From positions 20,643 through 84,642 of the forward strand of contig JAKCWG010000374.1 in NCBI GenBank assembly GCA_021464415.1: a stretch of DNA of 64,000 nt, given 5' to 3'. The notes beneath the pieces were generated by a model that was given only the letters and a program-made list of their open reading frames with translations, ran no database searches and was not told where the DNA came from. The stretch is from Lonicera japonica (lineage: Eukaryota > Streptophyta > Magnoliopsida > Dipsacales > Caprifoliaceae). The first letter of the stretch is position 1. Every line of letters starts with the position of its first letter. The position numbers were made by a program, and so were the translations under genes. Below, piece after piece: positions 1 through 11,480 of this stretch.

Positions 1-59
1 AGTAAGCAATACCCACAAAACATGCACATGCATACATAGATAAACGTTTGCGACTATTA

Positions 60-620
60 TCTCGGCTTAATTATATTACAGCCATTTGTTTCATAAGGGA
101 AAGATGGGCCCCACATGTTATTCTTCAATCACATCAACTTTCTTCTATCACCTAAACATCCTACAAACTAATCATTGTTCATGACATTTCATCAAAAAAG
201 CAACGGGAAGGAAAATCCTTGATTCATGAAATGCCACGAACACAATCAAATTGTAGCAATTTGTTTTGTTTTACAAGGGAGAGATGGGTCCCACATGTAG
301 TTCTTTGACCACGTAAACTTTCTTCTATGACTTAAATATCTTACAAACTAATTGTTGTTCATGAAATCTCATCAAAAAAGTAAGGTAAAGACAAACTTAA
401 TTAATGAAATGTCATGAACACGATCTGATAGAAGCCATTTTTTACAAGGAAGAGATGGGCCCCACATGTTATTCTACACTCACATGAATTTTCTTCAATT
501 GAATTTAAGTAATCTGTTTGAAAAGAAGGCCATGGCCATTGATTCACTACAGTGTCCTATATATAGTCCTTCAACATGGTCTGAAGTATTAGCTGGAAAC
601 CACTATGTCTCCTTTCTAAA
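60..620. repeat. Hairpin tandem repeat block, unit A, block 1
   Basis: Two units of a 160-180 bp repeat. Each has a GATGGGCCCCACATGT-like motif, then a tgttcatgacatttcat arm, a spacer of about 33 nt, and the inverse arm atgaaatgccatgaaca (hairpins at about 176-242 and 356-420). The block ends with GCCATGGCCATTGATTCACTA and then CCTATATATAGTCC (about 560), which looks like a TATA element. A short ORF over this block recurs in B and C but is not credible as a gene because it only follows the repeat. Confidence 0.8.
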
Positions 621-699
621 TTTTTCTATTTATGCAGTTTCCCTGTACCTTGCTAAAGCAAGCTATACCCACAAAACATGCACATGCGTACATGGATAA

Positions 700-1320
700 A
701 CATTTGTGAATATTATCCCGACTTAAATTAATAGTTCATTGGTTAGTGTGTGAGATTCACACTCTTATCACTTCACTCATTAACCAATGCAGTGATTACA
801 TGTCATCATTTGAGTTTTTAGTTCCAACCTAGTTTTTGAAACCAGTTTTGTACCCATTGGCACGAATGGTATCAAAGCAATAACTGTGCCACGTATGGGA
901 TCCGATATAGTTCGGCCAACTATAACATCTCAGGTATAGGACCGGACATAGTTGACTAACTACAGCTCAAACCGTCTATGGGGAAGAGACAACGTGGGGA
1001 ACTCCTAGAGAGCTTTTCGAGCATGGATCGTCCCTTGTGGATCTAAAGTGGGCCACTAATGAATTTGCCCTATTCTTCGCGCAGAATAAATTGTTACCTA
1101 GGCACTTGACTCACATTTCCCACAATCCCTTTTTGTTTTAATGTTAATAACAACATTATATAGCAGTAGCAAATGCTAATGCCAAAGTACTTTTGATTTT
1201 GACACAGCAAACAATGGATTGAGTGATTATATGTTATCAATAAAATTGGCATAATTTTCTGACAAACGCCAACATTGCTTCAACATTAGCATTTCCCTAT
1301 TGTGGCTGATCCAATATTAC
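700..1320. other. Intergenic block with PBS-like motif
   Basis: No gene is seen. The block starts with a direct-repeat-rich stretch around a gttcattggttagtgtgtgaga word, and carries atggtatcaaagcaata at about 868, close to the tRNA-iMet primer-binding word TGGTATCAGAGC. The same block occurs at about 16975, 32195 and 42895 (D reads atggtatcagagcaatag at about 43032) and, more diverged, at 15290 and 30000. It may be a degenerate TRIM or LARD fragment, but no paired terminal repeats could be fixed. Confidence 0.35.
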
Positions 1321-1429
1321 TTATTCATAATACACTCTGAAATACACATGCGAATACATTTTGAAATAAGATTCAATTGTATTGTCAAAGTATCCAAAAC
1401 AAAGTTCTATTGACTTTGAGATACACATT

Positions 1430-1462
1430 CCCTTCCTTTTCTTTTCTTTTCTTTTTTCTTTG
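1430..1462. repeat. Pyrimidine microsatellite (TTTTC)n
   Basis: A run of ttttc units just 3' of the gene's last exon on the minus strand. Length variants occur at the same place in B (about 17672), C (about 32890) and D (about 43605, the longest), so it is a convenient length marker between copies. Confidence 0.8.
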
Positions 1463-1639
1463 GGATACATTGAGATACAATTTTTCCAACCTGTGAAATA
1501 TACACAGAAATATAATACAAATTTCATTTTGAAATGAGTTTCATGAATCTATTCAGCGAAGATAAGATGCTTGCCGCTTGACTGAAAAATGATGGCCCGA
1601 CCCCTCTTCCGAATTCTCTTCAACACCTTCAAATATTAC

Positions 1640-2779
1640 CTGCAAATGATTGAAAGGGGAAACATTTGCACAAATTTCTGTTTTTAACAGTCCGAGTTAT
1701 AGAATTAAGCTAATTTACTTGTAGGAGTAAAAGAAAATTACATCTTGGACAAGTGCAAGTTGAACCTGATTGCTAGAGAAACTAAATCTCACTAAGAATT
1801 TATATTGATAGTTTCGTTTGCACCTATTAATGTGTAATATGATTAAAATTTTCGACCAATTATTTTAGGTAATTTCATATTTGTCCTTGTTCTTTTTCTT
1901 ACTAAGATATTAATGTATATTAAAACAATGATAAAATTGTCTTAAAACTATGTATTTTTAGCCTTCAGTACTTCTTTGGTTCAAGTTTTTGTTCACTCCA
2001 GCAATCCAAAATGGTAATTTGGCATGGAAAGTTTGAACCTCGCCAACTCATGATTTAACCCTAGACATGAATTATAATAGACTTCTACAGTGAATTTTCC
2101 AATTTAGGATTCTAGGAACAAACCAAAACTTGAACAAAAGTAGCACTAAGAGTCAAAGAAAGTTTAAGGAACAACCTGGATTTAGAGGTTAACTCAACTA
2201 AACAAATTAAAAAAATTCCAAAGGTTTTGTTCTCCATTCGGTGATTAGCACTGACGCACTTAACCATAACCCACCCACCCTACCAACGACACCTGGCCGG
2301 TAAGCCAAAAATAAAAATAAACAAATAGTAAAAAATCTAAATTGGACTCTTAATTGAGATGCCCCAAAATGGAAGGGGGAATCCTTAATTTGAGATGGAG
2401 GGAGCATAATATATATAATGAAGTGCCCACATATGCTTTATATCAATGACTTAGATCATCCATAGCAGTGTTAAATTTGTATGGTGAGTAGTAAAAAATT
2501 GTCCAACTAATCTGGAACGGACTAGAGGTGTCCGTCTAATGAGACTCAAACAAACAATTGTTATACATTTGAAGTATGTTTGAGTCCCAAACGGTAATAG
2601 TTGTTTGTACGCTAATGAATCTTGCCAAACCTAACTTTATTCCTGGCCTAATATACAACACAAATACAACATGTTTATCCTTCTCATCTTACAGTTGTTT
2701 GTTTATCCTTCTCATCTCCTGAAAAAGAAATTGAATTCTTAATTTAAGACAGAAGGAGTACTTGGGAGCAACTCATTAC
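1640..2779. other. Intron 7 of the DUF1995 copy A
   Basis: No gene seen. It includes a GGAGGGAGCATA word at about 2396 preceded by tccttaatttgagat. This is the end of a Stowaway-like MITE type (CTCCCTCC terminal) that recurs at about 18635, 34165 and 44565. A second such word, gaaggagta, is at about 2751. The rest is AT-rich intron sequence matched in B, C and D. Confidence 0.5.
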
Positions 2780-3354
2780 CTCAAGGGCTTCCGCATCAGG
2801 ACAGCTTATTAGTTCCTTGGCTAGAAGATATATGTTCGGTCTGTCCTTATCATCATCAAACACCTTCCATGATGTGTTCAATGATCACTAAAAAAAGTGA
2901 ACAAGATACAAAATCGTTATATGAACTAGGAAAATATGCCCTAAAAAAGTTAAAATAGTGGATAAACTGTAACAAATCCCTTTAAGTATTGCAAATAATT
3001 ACAGAACAAGAAAAAAAATCATCAAACAGTTTCCCTTTTTGTTTTGGTTAAAAGGGTTTGAGGCTTTGAGCAACATAAACAGAAAGAGGACCTAAAAGCA
3101 CATTTGAGGGCTCTTCAACAATTGACCGAGTAAATGATTACAAAAACTGCATGGTAAATCTAAATTTGGAGATCTGGATTAAGGGTAGGCAAAAACAAAA
3201 AAAAAGGCCCTAATCTATAATGAAACTTAAAATAACATTACAAAAAAGACCTCATAATATGATTCAACATGATTTTAAACTTACCCTGGATAACATTTAA
3301 ACACAGTGTCAAATGGCAGAGGTCTCATCGAGTAAACTATTGTACGTGAAAGTC

Positions 3355-4080
3355 CTGCAATAGTTGTATGTTTTTTGAAATAGAATTAGTAACAACGGAT
3401 CATGCAGTTTCTTTAAAGAAACAATGTTAAAAAAATGCATCTTCGAAGACCAAAAAGAATGTATGGGAGCTAGTATTTACAATCCACCCACACATGCAAA
3501 CCAAAAACTACCACCACCTAAGGAGGACAATGTCTTGGCAAAACCAGAACCTATCCCAAAGAAGAGTTTGCTTCAAAAAAAACATGAACCCTCTCTTATC
3601 TGTCCACGCAAAGAGACAAAAAAAATTCTGCCTAATTGAACTCCCGAAAGGAAGAAGAACCTACGTTCTCGTACCAATACGTGGCACTCGAAAACCCTTT
3701 ACACATTAGAGGGTTATCAGAAAAAATCCTAATCCCCCCCTCTTAAAAAAAGCAAAATAAATAACCCAACACAAGAAATAAATAATTCTAGAGCTTTCCT
3801 ACAAGCTAATTGTTGCTCACAAAATTTCGTCAACGTTATAAAGATATAATAAGTAGTGATGAAATGGCATGAACAAGGTCTGGATAGATATAAATCGTCC
3901 TTTCTCTCATTAAATTTACTTAAAATTGATTACGAACTGATAAAAATTAACGCTATTTAATTAAAAATATATTGTAACAGATAATCAATTCATATGACAT
4001 ACCATCATCACAAGTCAAATCAATGTACCCTTTTTTTCAAACTATGGCCAGATACAATATTAAACTTCGGCAGTCAACTA
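3355..4080. other. Intron segment between exon 6 and the second hairpin block, unit A
   Basis: AT-rich non-coding DNA. It holds two overlapping short ORFs (3424-3709) whose reading frames are not kept in copies B, B-prime or D, so they are not genes. In B the Athila-like complex begins at the equivalent of about 3672. In D the copia element is inserted at the equivalent of about 3478. Confidence 0.6.
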
Positions 4081-4800
4081 AATATCCAACAAACTAATCG
4101 TTGTTCATTACATTTCATTAAAAAATTAAGGGAAAACAAATACTTTATTCATGAAATGCCATGAACACCATCAAATTGTAGCCATTTGTTTTACAAGCAC
4201 AATGTTGTTCTTCAATCACATAAACTTTCTTCTATCACCTAAATATCCTACAAACTAATCATTGTTCATGACATTTCATCAAAAGAGTAAGGTAAAAACT
4301 GTACTTGATTGATGAAATGCCATGAACATGATCAGATTGTAGCCATATGTTATACACAGGAGAGATGGGCCCCAAAATCACATAAACTTTCTTCTATCAC
4401 ATAAATATCCTACAAACTAATCATTGTTCATGGCATTTCATCAAAAAAGCAAGGTAAAAGAAATACTTGATTCATAAAATGCCATGAACACGATGAGAAT
4501 GTAGCCATTTGTTTTACAAGGGAGAGATGGGCCCCACATGTTGTTCAGAAACTTTATTCCATCACCTAAATATCGTACAAACTAATCGTTGTTCTTGACA
4601 TTTCATCAAAAAAGCAAGGTAAAAGAAATACTTGATTCATGAAATGCCATGAACACGATCTGATTGTAGCCATATGTTTTTCAAAGGAGAGATAGGCCTC
4701 AAGTGTTGTTCTTCAATCAAATTAATTTTCCTTAATTAAATTTAAGTAATATGTTTTAAGAGAAGGCCATGGCCATTGGTTCACTACATAGTCCTATATA
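4080..4800. repeat. Hairpin tandem repeat block, unit A, block 2
   Basis: Four hairpin units at a spacing of about 160 bp (first arms at about 4102, 4263, 4423 and 4591), ending in the GCCATGGCCATTGG and CCTATATATAGTCC words. It sits inside the intron between exons 6 and 4 of the minus-strand gene, where exon 5 is missing. The arms and the GGGCCCCA motif are conserved, while spacers vary by small indels. Confidence 0.85.
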
Positions 4801-5522
4801 TAGTCCTTCAACAAAGTTTGAATTATCCGCCATAAACCAATTAGTCCTTTTTTGGTATGCTCATAATGGCATTTTCTTTTGCTATGTTCTTAATGACATA
4901 ATATTTTTAATTATAAACCTAATAAAGCAATAACCAAATTTTGTTAGCCTTAAATGTCTAAAAGTAATGATGGGTTTTGAATTCTTAAATTTGTTTAATC
5001 ATCAACTCCATTTACGTCTCACGTGAACAATGATTCATTTTTTTAAGAACAATTACTTATGGTTTTCTTTTTTCAAGTACAGCAAGATTTATTTCCACTC
5101 AAGTCAACCCATCAAATGCATGTTCTTAGTTACCTCCATTTCAATGGTCCCTGATACAACTATTTTTGAAACATGACCGGTCTTAATAATAAGGAAACAC
5201 ATTAATAACTTTTTTATGAGGATCACGACATGTAACTAATAAAGAACAAGTTCTTATAAAAGTCCCCCCTTTTGTATCTTAATATACTTAATTGGTACCC
5301 TTAGAGTATATATTAACATATTTCATTTTCTTTTACATAACTCGGTTTGGTTCGATTCTGGACTAGCTAGCACTGAACCCGAACCAAACTATTCATTTTT
5401 GGTTTAGTTTTCCCGTTTTCTATTTTTTTTCAGTTCAGGGTTTTACAGTTTAGTCTAGATCAATTATGTCCATTCGGTCAGTTTTCAGATTGACCTTAAC
5501 TCCCCTGAGGTCAAGTACGTAC
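4801..5522. other. Intron remainder with hAT-MITE-like relic
   Basis: No gene. From about 5340 to 5510 there is cggtttggttcg-rich sequence ending in gaccttaactcccctgagg; in B the same place (26028-26200) ends ttaacacccctaagg. The words resemble the CCGAAC-rich interior and CACCCCT end of the hAT MITE at 31151-31718, so this may be an old truncated relative. The left end was not found. Confidence 0.35.
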
Positions 5523-6035
5523 AGGATCATCCAAGAGATTAGATGCAATTCGCTCCACATATTCAAACATCTGATAATCAGGAACAACCATAACTATAAT
5601 CTCATCTTCACCCTCCATGTGCTTTCTATCACTAAGTTGACCATGAAGTCATAGAAGAGTCGGTTCGTACAAATATTTACATTCATAAAATACTATAATC
5701 ATCGTATAATGTTCTATATTTTTAGTTAAAACTCCTACTGCTATAACAAGTAATGCATATCCTTCGAATCGTATGAATTTATTCACCTGGCAAATCCTAA
5801 AGTGGCATCTTTCCGTTTATTTCAAAAGTATAGCTGCACTAGCATCTGGATAGATGTCTTCAACTCTCTAACGGTAAAAATTCGAGTATGTTATTAGTTC
5901 TAGAAGTACTATAACATTAATATAAATAGTTTTCTACAGTCCAAATATCTCGTTAATATTCGCCAATAAACCTTTTTACGTAATTCCTCTTTAACCTCAT
6001 TAAAACTCAAACGGGAAAATGTTTGAAACATTGAA

Positions 6036-6236
6036 GGGCTTTTTTGACTTTTTCCCCCATATTATATGCACAATTAGACTTACCCTCCTTTCTTATAATT
6101 ATTAGAGTTCGCCCTTGCAAGCAAGGTAAATCCCAATGAAATAAGTAAAAATGGGGGCTTAAATCAAAGGATTACAATTATGGAAACTTAAATGTCTATT
6201 TTCACATTAAGATCACGGGGCAAAGTCAAACAGTTC
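6036..6236. mobile_element. Foldback MITE in intron 2, unit A
   Basis: About 200 bp with long imperfect inverted ends. The left end reads ggcttttttgactttttccccc and the right end, on the other strand, reads gaactgtttgactttgcccc; the inverted similarity continues inward for about 45 bp. Matching copies lie in B (26726-26926) and twice in C. Presence at the same site in A and B shows it is older than the tandem duplication. Superfamily not assigned, as no clear target duplication was seen. Confidence 0.5.
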
Positions 6237-6764
6237 TCTATTATGAGTAAGTTTCAATCCAAATTAAGGAGCTAAAAGAAGTTAATAACGAACCTCACAT
6301 GTGGTTTCCTCTATGAGGGTATCGACAAAAACCCTTGACAATTCCCAAAGTTCAGCTTGATCACCTTCATCATCAAGAAACTGCAACTGCAGGATTAAGA
6401 GCTCAACCTATGGAAAAGGGTTTCAAAATTGTGTACTAATAAGTAAAAACAGAAAGAACACACTTGTACTATAATTAAAACCAAGACTAATATGATAAGA
6501 AAAATCCCTAAATCTTTTGCAAGCCATTGGATCTTACTACCTAATCTACAACGAGGTTTAAATTAACAGTCCTCCTCATAGACAAAAAGTTCATGTCGAG
6601 GTTTTTTTATATTTTCCTTTTGGTATAACAGAGAAAATCAATAACGAGGAATAACAAGAAATGCGAATATATGTGCATTAGTTCTGAAAATTAAATGCAT
6701 TGAGATATGGATTTTTCTGACTTTGTATCTCCGAGTATATATAACATAAATATGGGGCGCATTG

Positions 6765-9700
6765 TGTGACACCCCGAATCCCGTTTTGAGATTTTCACCT
6801 CCAAGACCTGGTTAATCACGGGTGTCGTGCGCAACGGCGGGTTTAAAATAATAAGATCATGACTTTTAAAAATATTCTTAGATAAAGTGTGATCTATTTA
6901 AAAATCCCGTTTCAGAAAATTTCGGCATGTGGAGTTCGTTTACACAACAATCCACCCTGTTAAGTTTAAAACCATTTTCATACCAAAAACAACACAAACC
7001 AATCCACATTTAAATCCACTCCACTAATAAAACCATTTACACAAGTTTACAATACATATCGCTTATCAAAGTCATAGTTCATTTACAATACAACAAAAGC
7101 CCACAATTATATAACTTAGTCCTTTATCTAAGGACTACAGAGGTCTAAGGAAATTAGAGGCTTCTAAATGGACTCCACGCTCCTGCCCCGAAGCCTACCT
7201 GCAAAACTATTTAAGAAAAAGGATGAGCCAAATCGTAGGAACTATAGAGTTTTTAAATAGAAAATACTTTACTTTAATATAATAGTTTGAAAATAATGCA
7301 ATGCTATGCAACCCACACACCCGTGTATGTCGAACCCCACTAGGATTCTTATCCTAGCCACCGGAAGCCAACTACCCAATCGACCACTCTCCTCTCTAGA
7401 CTTTCCATGGAATGGATCTCTACACATTCCTTAGTCACTAATGGATCATTGGTTTGAAACCGTCTCTTCACAAATAGTAGCTTCCTATGGTTCGTCATAT
7501 TATGGTGAGAGGGTTCTAAAATATGCTAGACCAACCTCACGCTATCCCACACATATACCCAAAGTCGTTTACTAATAGCCAAGCATTTATCGTTTCCTCT
7601 TTGTGATTTGTTCATTATGAATGTCCATGCTTGGCCGACTAATAGGCTTTACCTCTTACCATTATTTCATATCATTATGCTACGGTGTGTCCCACTAAGC
7701 TATCCGTTAGCTATAATTATCACTATAATTATTAGTAATTTATGTTCATTATGATCAAGGCAACTCTCTAAATTATCGGCGAGTATTCTCACACTCGTAT
7801 CTCTTGTCTAAAAGACAATAGTCATTATAACTTTCCACTTTATACATTAGTACATTATGAGTGGCCATGGCTTTCCTATGTGTATTATGATCCATCCGAT
7901 CATGTCCAAAATCAAATAATGTGATTCCCATCACATTCGATGCATTATATACATAAACAACATAGATATGATACAACAACAATAACAATAATAATAATAA
8001 TATCCAAACACATCACATCGGTCCGTATCATATCTCTTGCATAATGCCTCAGTTTTATCCTGCGGCCGTCTAGGCCCAGAACAACAGATCTCGACGGCTC
8101 CGAGGCTCTTGTCCATATCTCCTCCGAGTGGGGAGTGGCTCAGGGACTTGGTTCTCCAAGTAAGTCATTTGGAGATAATCCTCAAGACATTTTCTCGGGA
8201 ATGACACTCCGAATAGTTAACGAGGAGAACACCTCAAACAAGCCACATCGACACTTTGGAAAGAACTACACCATGAGACCCCCTAGCAGGGCGGTGTCCA
8301 TTAGTAGTCCAACTATTATCTGGAAAACTCACCAATTGGATAGTAGTGACACACGGGACCTACTCTGCTTACCGGGGAAACTCGTCTAACCAAGAACACA
8401 TAGTCCAGTTGGAAGGCAAGATATAAAGAGTGGGCTCTCCTTTGTGGATAATTCAACCAAAGGTGGAGTCACCTCCGTCTTTTTCCATGCATGGTTTAGG
8501 GACTTTCACCCATGGGCGACAATTAAGCGGCCTGTCTTCGAGTCACGCGGGACCTACCCGGTGCTCGGTCCAATAATTCAGCCCATATGTGTGATAGCAA
8601 TAACTAGGAATATCATTTATATTCATAATGAATATCATCATCAACATCACACATATGGCATATCACATATGTAAATACAATCCATCACAGCCCACTATAC
8701 ATTCATCATAATCAAAGTAAGCGTTATTATCATGGTTCATTAGTGGTGCTAGATGTCTCATTGTGATATCATCGCTCATATTCTATGGCCAATTATGTAC
8801 AATCTGTAATTTATGCCTTATAGCATAATAATACGACTTTATGAGTTTTAGCAGCTCATATACTACATCCTACTCCATGCAAGTACCATTTCCTATAATT
8901 CTCACCTTAACCGGTAACTTTACGGTACATTAATATCCTACCATTATTACTAAGGCAGCCTACACCCCACAAAGCGGTAATCACAACACACAAGAGTGGA
9001 ATATCTAAGGTTTGACACAAAATTATAGTCCAATGCGCACATGTGCACAAGTATCCCAAAACTTTGCTATAGCTAGCTTATGTCGTTGTGGACTTTGTGC
9101 AATTCTCAAGGATAATGATTTATATACATATCAACTAGCATAATGGTGCATCTTTATAGTTTATAATCCATAAACAACCCTTAATCATGCACAAATCCCG
9201 AAATCCCCAATTCATGATTCATACACCTAGCTAACAAGTGGGTGTGATGTGTAGGTGCAAGTTTGTGGCTTATAACATGAAATCAGTCACTCATATATGA
9301 TGTTTGGATGATAATTTACTCATGCACATCACTAATTCAACTCTTACCCAACGAAACCCACATGAGCATGCAAACATACCTAGGGTTTCAAGAAAATACC
9401 CATTTGTGATAAAAATCTCTAAATCAACACATAATACTTTGAAAAACAAGTTTATGATTAGTGTTCCCACCTAATTGAAGCTTTATCCTCAAATTGATGA
9501 TGCGTGGTCCTAAATTCTAAACCCCAATCCCGAGCTCAAGCTGCCATGGATGAGGAGGAAGGATGAAGAAGATGAATAGTTGTTTAAAATAGGGGTGTGA
9601 TGATTTTTTAGCTTAATTTATGGATAAGGGGTGAAAATCCACCAAAACCCTCAACAATTTTCTCACTCTATCTCTCTCCAGAAGCTCTTGTGAGTGGTGG

Positions 9701-10302
9701 TGAATGAGGAAGAAGAATGGAGAAGAACGTATATATATAAACTATTGCTTAAATTTTCGAGTTACTGTTCACACGCACCACTTTTGGAACCTGCAGCACT
9801 GAACTTTGGACAACCATAACTTCTCGCTCAGAAGTCTAATTGAGATGATCTTTATGTCCACGAAAAGCTTATTCAAAGCTTTACAAGTCTCTAAGAAGAA
9901 GTCTCCTCAAGTTCAGGACAGATAATTCCTAAAAATTGACGAAATCAGCACGTTAATGTTACTAAATGAACAACTGATAATGATTTGCCTATTTTGCGCT
10001 CAGTTTCAACCTAGTAGGAGTCTGAATTTGCCTTTAGCCAAAACATGAAAGTTGTAGATTGCCTAAAAGTATAGACCCCAACGTCGACGGAAAGTTAATC
10101 TGGCACGAAATGAAGTCAACTCGAACCACCCGAAATGACTTACGGATATTCTAACATGCTTAAATATATTAGTATAACTCGTTGCAAGTCTTCGAGCCAT
10201 TTCGATCCTTTCGGAGCAAAAAATGGCTATCCGGAATCCACTTCTGCCTTACGCGTGACCTATATCGCAATTCCGAGAAATAGAGAGATACAAAGTGTTA
10301 CA
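6765..10302. mobile_element. Long solo LTR, Ty3/gypsy (Tekay/Del-like), unit A
   Basis: Element begins TGTGACACCCCGAAT and ends AGTGTTACA, flanked by a 5-bp direct repeat cattg (6760-6764 and 10303-10307). Unit B has the empty site (gcgcattgtctag at about 27450), proving insertion. It has TG...CA ends, 3.5 kb length, no primer site and no gag or pol words, so it reads as a solo LTR left by LTR-LTR recombination. The TGTGACACCCC start and the length suit chromovirus Tekay/Del-type LTRs; that lineage call is inference. ORFs inside (for example 8135-8389) show no known domain. A trinucleotide (aat)n run lies at about 7980-8010. Confidence 0.8.
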
Positions 10303-10307
10303 CATTG

Positions 10308-11480
10308 TCTAGTTTTTTTAATGTTCCCTTTTGACATTACCCACTGCTTTTTATGTAACTCTTTGAGATTCTCCCGCATGCATGGGGCAAAATCTAACGA
10401 TACTGAAAACATGGGGTACATCTAAGTTCACATTTAAAATCAGGGGTAAAGTAAAAACAGCCCTCAAGAAATAGGAACTCAAGCTAAAGAACTCGGGAAG
10501 GCCTCACCCTGATTTTGATGTTCATATTATACTAATAACAAACTCAGTAATCCATAAGTTAGCCACCAAATAGCATTCAAGGAATTGTAAGCCTGAGTCT
10601 TTTTTAAAAACATATAATGGTTCTTATTCCTCTTGATCGAAGACACAAAAGTTGTAACTGCTTTACTTGATTGTCTAACTACACCCTCCAAATTAGAAGG
10701 CAAGTAACTAAAACACAAATTGCAACAAAAGTCAGTTCCCATTTTCTCAACTTCATTAACATAATTAAATATATGTAGACCAACAAATCAGACATGTACT
10801 AGTCTGCCAAAAAAAAAACACAAAACATGCAGTTCGGCTCATACCGCATACAAATATTTTTATATAAAATATACAATGACATCCAACTGATATAAACTTG
10901 TCAATTAAATTTTGAATGCAATTGTATTATTATCAATATTTATCACTTATAAGCATTCAATTAGGTGTTAATTGAATGATCCCTTGATTATGGGATCGTG
11001 TAGATTTTTGTTGCTTTTTGGCTTTAATTTAGTTCTCATATTTGGATTCTAATTACACCTCGTATATAAATATAAAGCTTCTCTATCAATTTGAATAAGA
11101 TCAACAAATAACTTGGAAGGTTTTATCCCTCCCTTTAACCCCTGTTTTGGGCTATTCCCTTATTAGTACTCTAATGGTCGAAAGCCCCTCTAGTGTGTTC
11201 GGAAGCATATTTCTTGGACTTTTGTGGCACATTTTTGGCATTTTCTCTTCATCTCTTTCTATATTTGAGATTATATCATGCCCTTACTTTATCTATAGTA
11301 ATATAACTCATGCAAGTTACGTTGGATCTAAAATTGATGGTCAATCAAGATTTGGCTTATGTAATTTATATGGTTATTATTAATTATTTAATCTCATGAA
11401 AAAGTAAAAAGCAATATGTAGTTTCTAGACTTCAGCAGAAGCTAGATACTTGTGAGTTCCTTTGGGTTTTTGATGCCCTG
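10308..11480. other. Intron and upstream region with exon 1b, unit A
   Basis: Contains half of a foldback MITE-like sequence (10310-10470) and exon 1b of the DUF1995 pseudogene. From about 10976 follows a block with cccttgattatgggat, then tatataaatata at about 11062, recurring in B (28098) and C (41405). A related block with cccttgattgtggactcgca lies further right (14705, 15910). It could be old LTR or promoter sequence; no gene is seen. Confidence 0.45.

Larger units (their letters stand above)
1523..10707 (-). pseudogene. DUF1995 protein gene, copy A (pseudogene)
   Basis: Minus-strand exon series recognised by translating short islands between GT and AG borders: exon 8 at 1523-1639, exon 7 at 2780-2873, exon 6 at 3285-3354, exon 4 at 5523-5636, exon 3 at 5787-5867, exon 2 at 6294-6407 and exon 1b at about 10616-10707. 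Family words are clear: ELWELSRVFVDTL (exon 2), VVPDYQMFEYVERIAS (exon 4), VYSMRPLP (exon 6), DRPNIYLLAKELI (exon 7). The copy is dead. Exon 8 has a 5-nt net insertion, exon 6 a 4-nt insertion, exon 3 a 2-nt deletion; the exon 7 acceptor is AC instead of AG, the exon 4 acceptor AG is lost, the exon 1b donor is ATATGT, and exon 5 is absent. Two gypsy LTR-like insertions lie upstream of exon 2. Family assignment is from recognition, not a search. Confidence 0.75.

Noticed and set aside
60..600. CRISPR-like array in the hairpin repeats
   Set aside because: Plant DNA; units are 160-180 bp satellites with related, not unique, spacers and no cas genes.
466..699. 77-aa ORF repeated at 16708 and 31930
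   Set aside because: It follows the hairpin repeat block and TATA-like segment only; its C-terminal part changes frame between copies and it has no domain.
3424..3709. Two overlapping 71-aa ORFs
   Set aside because: Frames not kept in the equivalent places of B, the duplicated segment or D; lysine-rich low-complexity sequence.
8135..8674. ORFs inside the 3.5-kb solo LTR
   Set aside because: No known domain; within an LTR by its target duplication and TG...CA ends.
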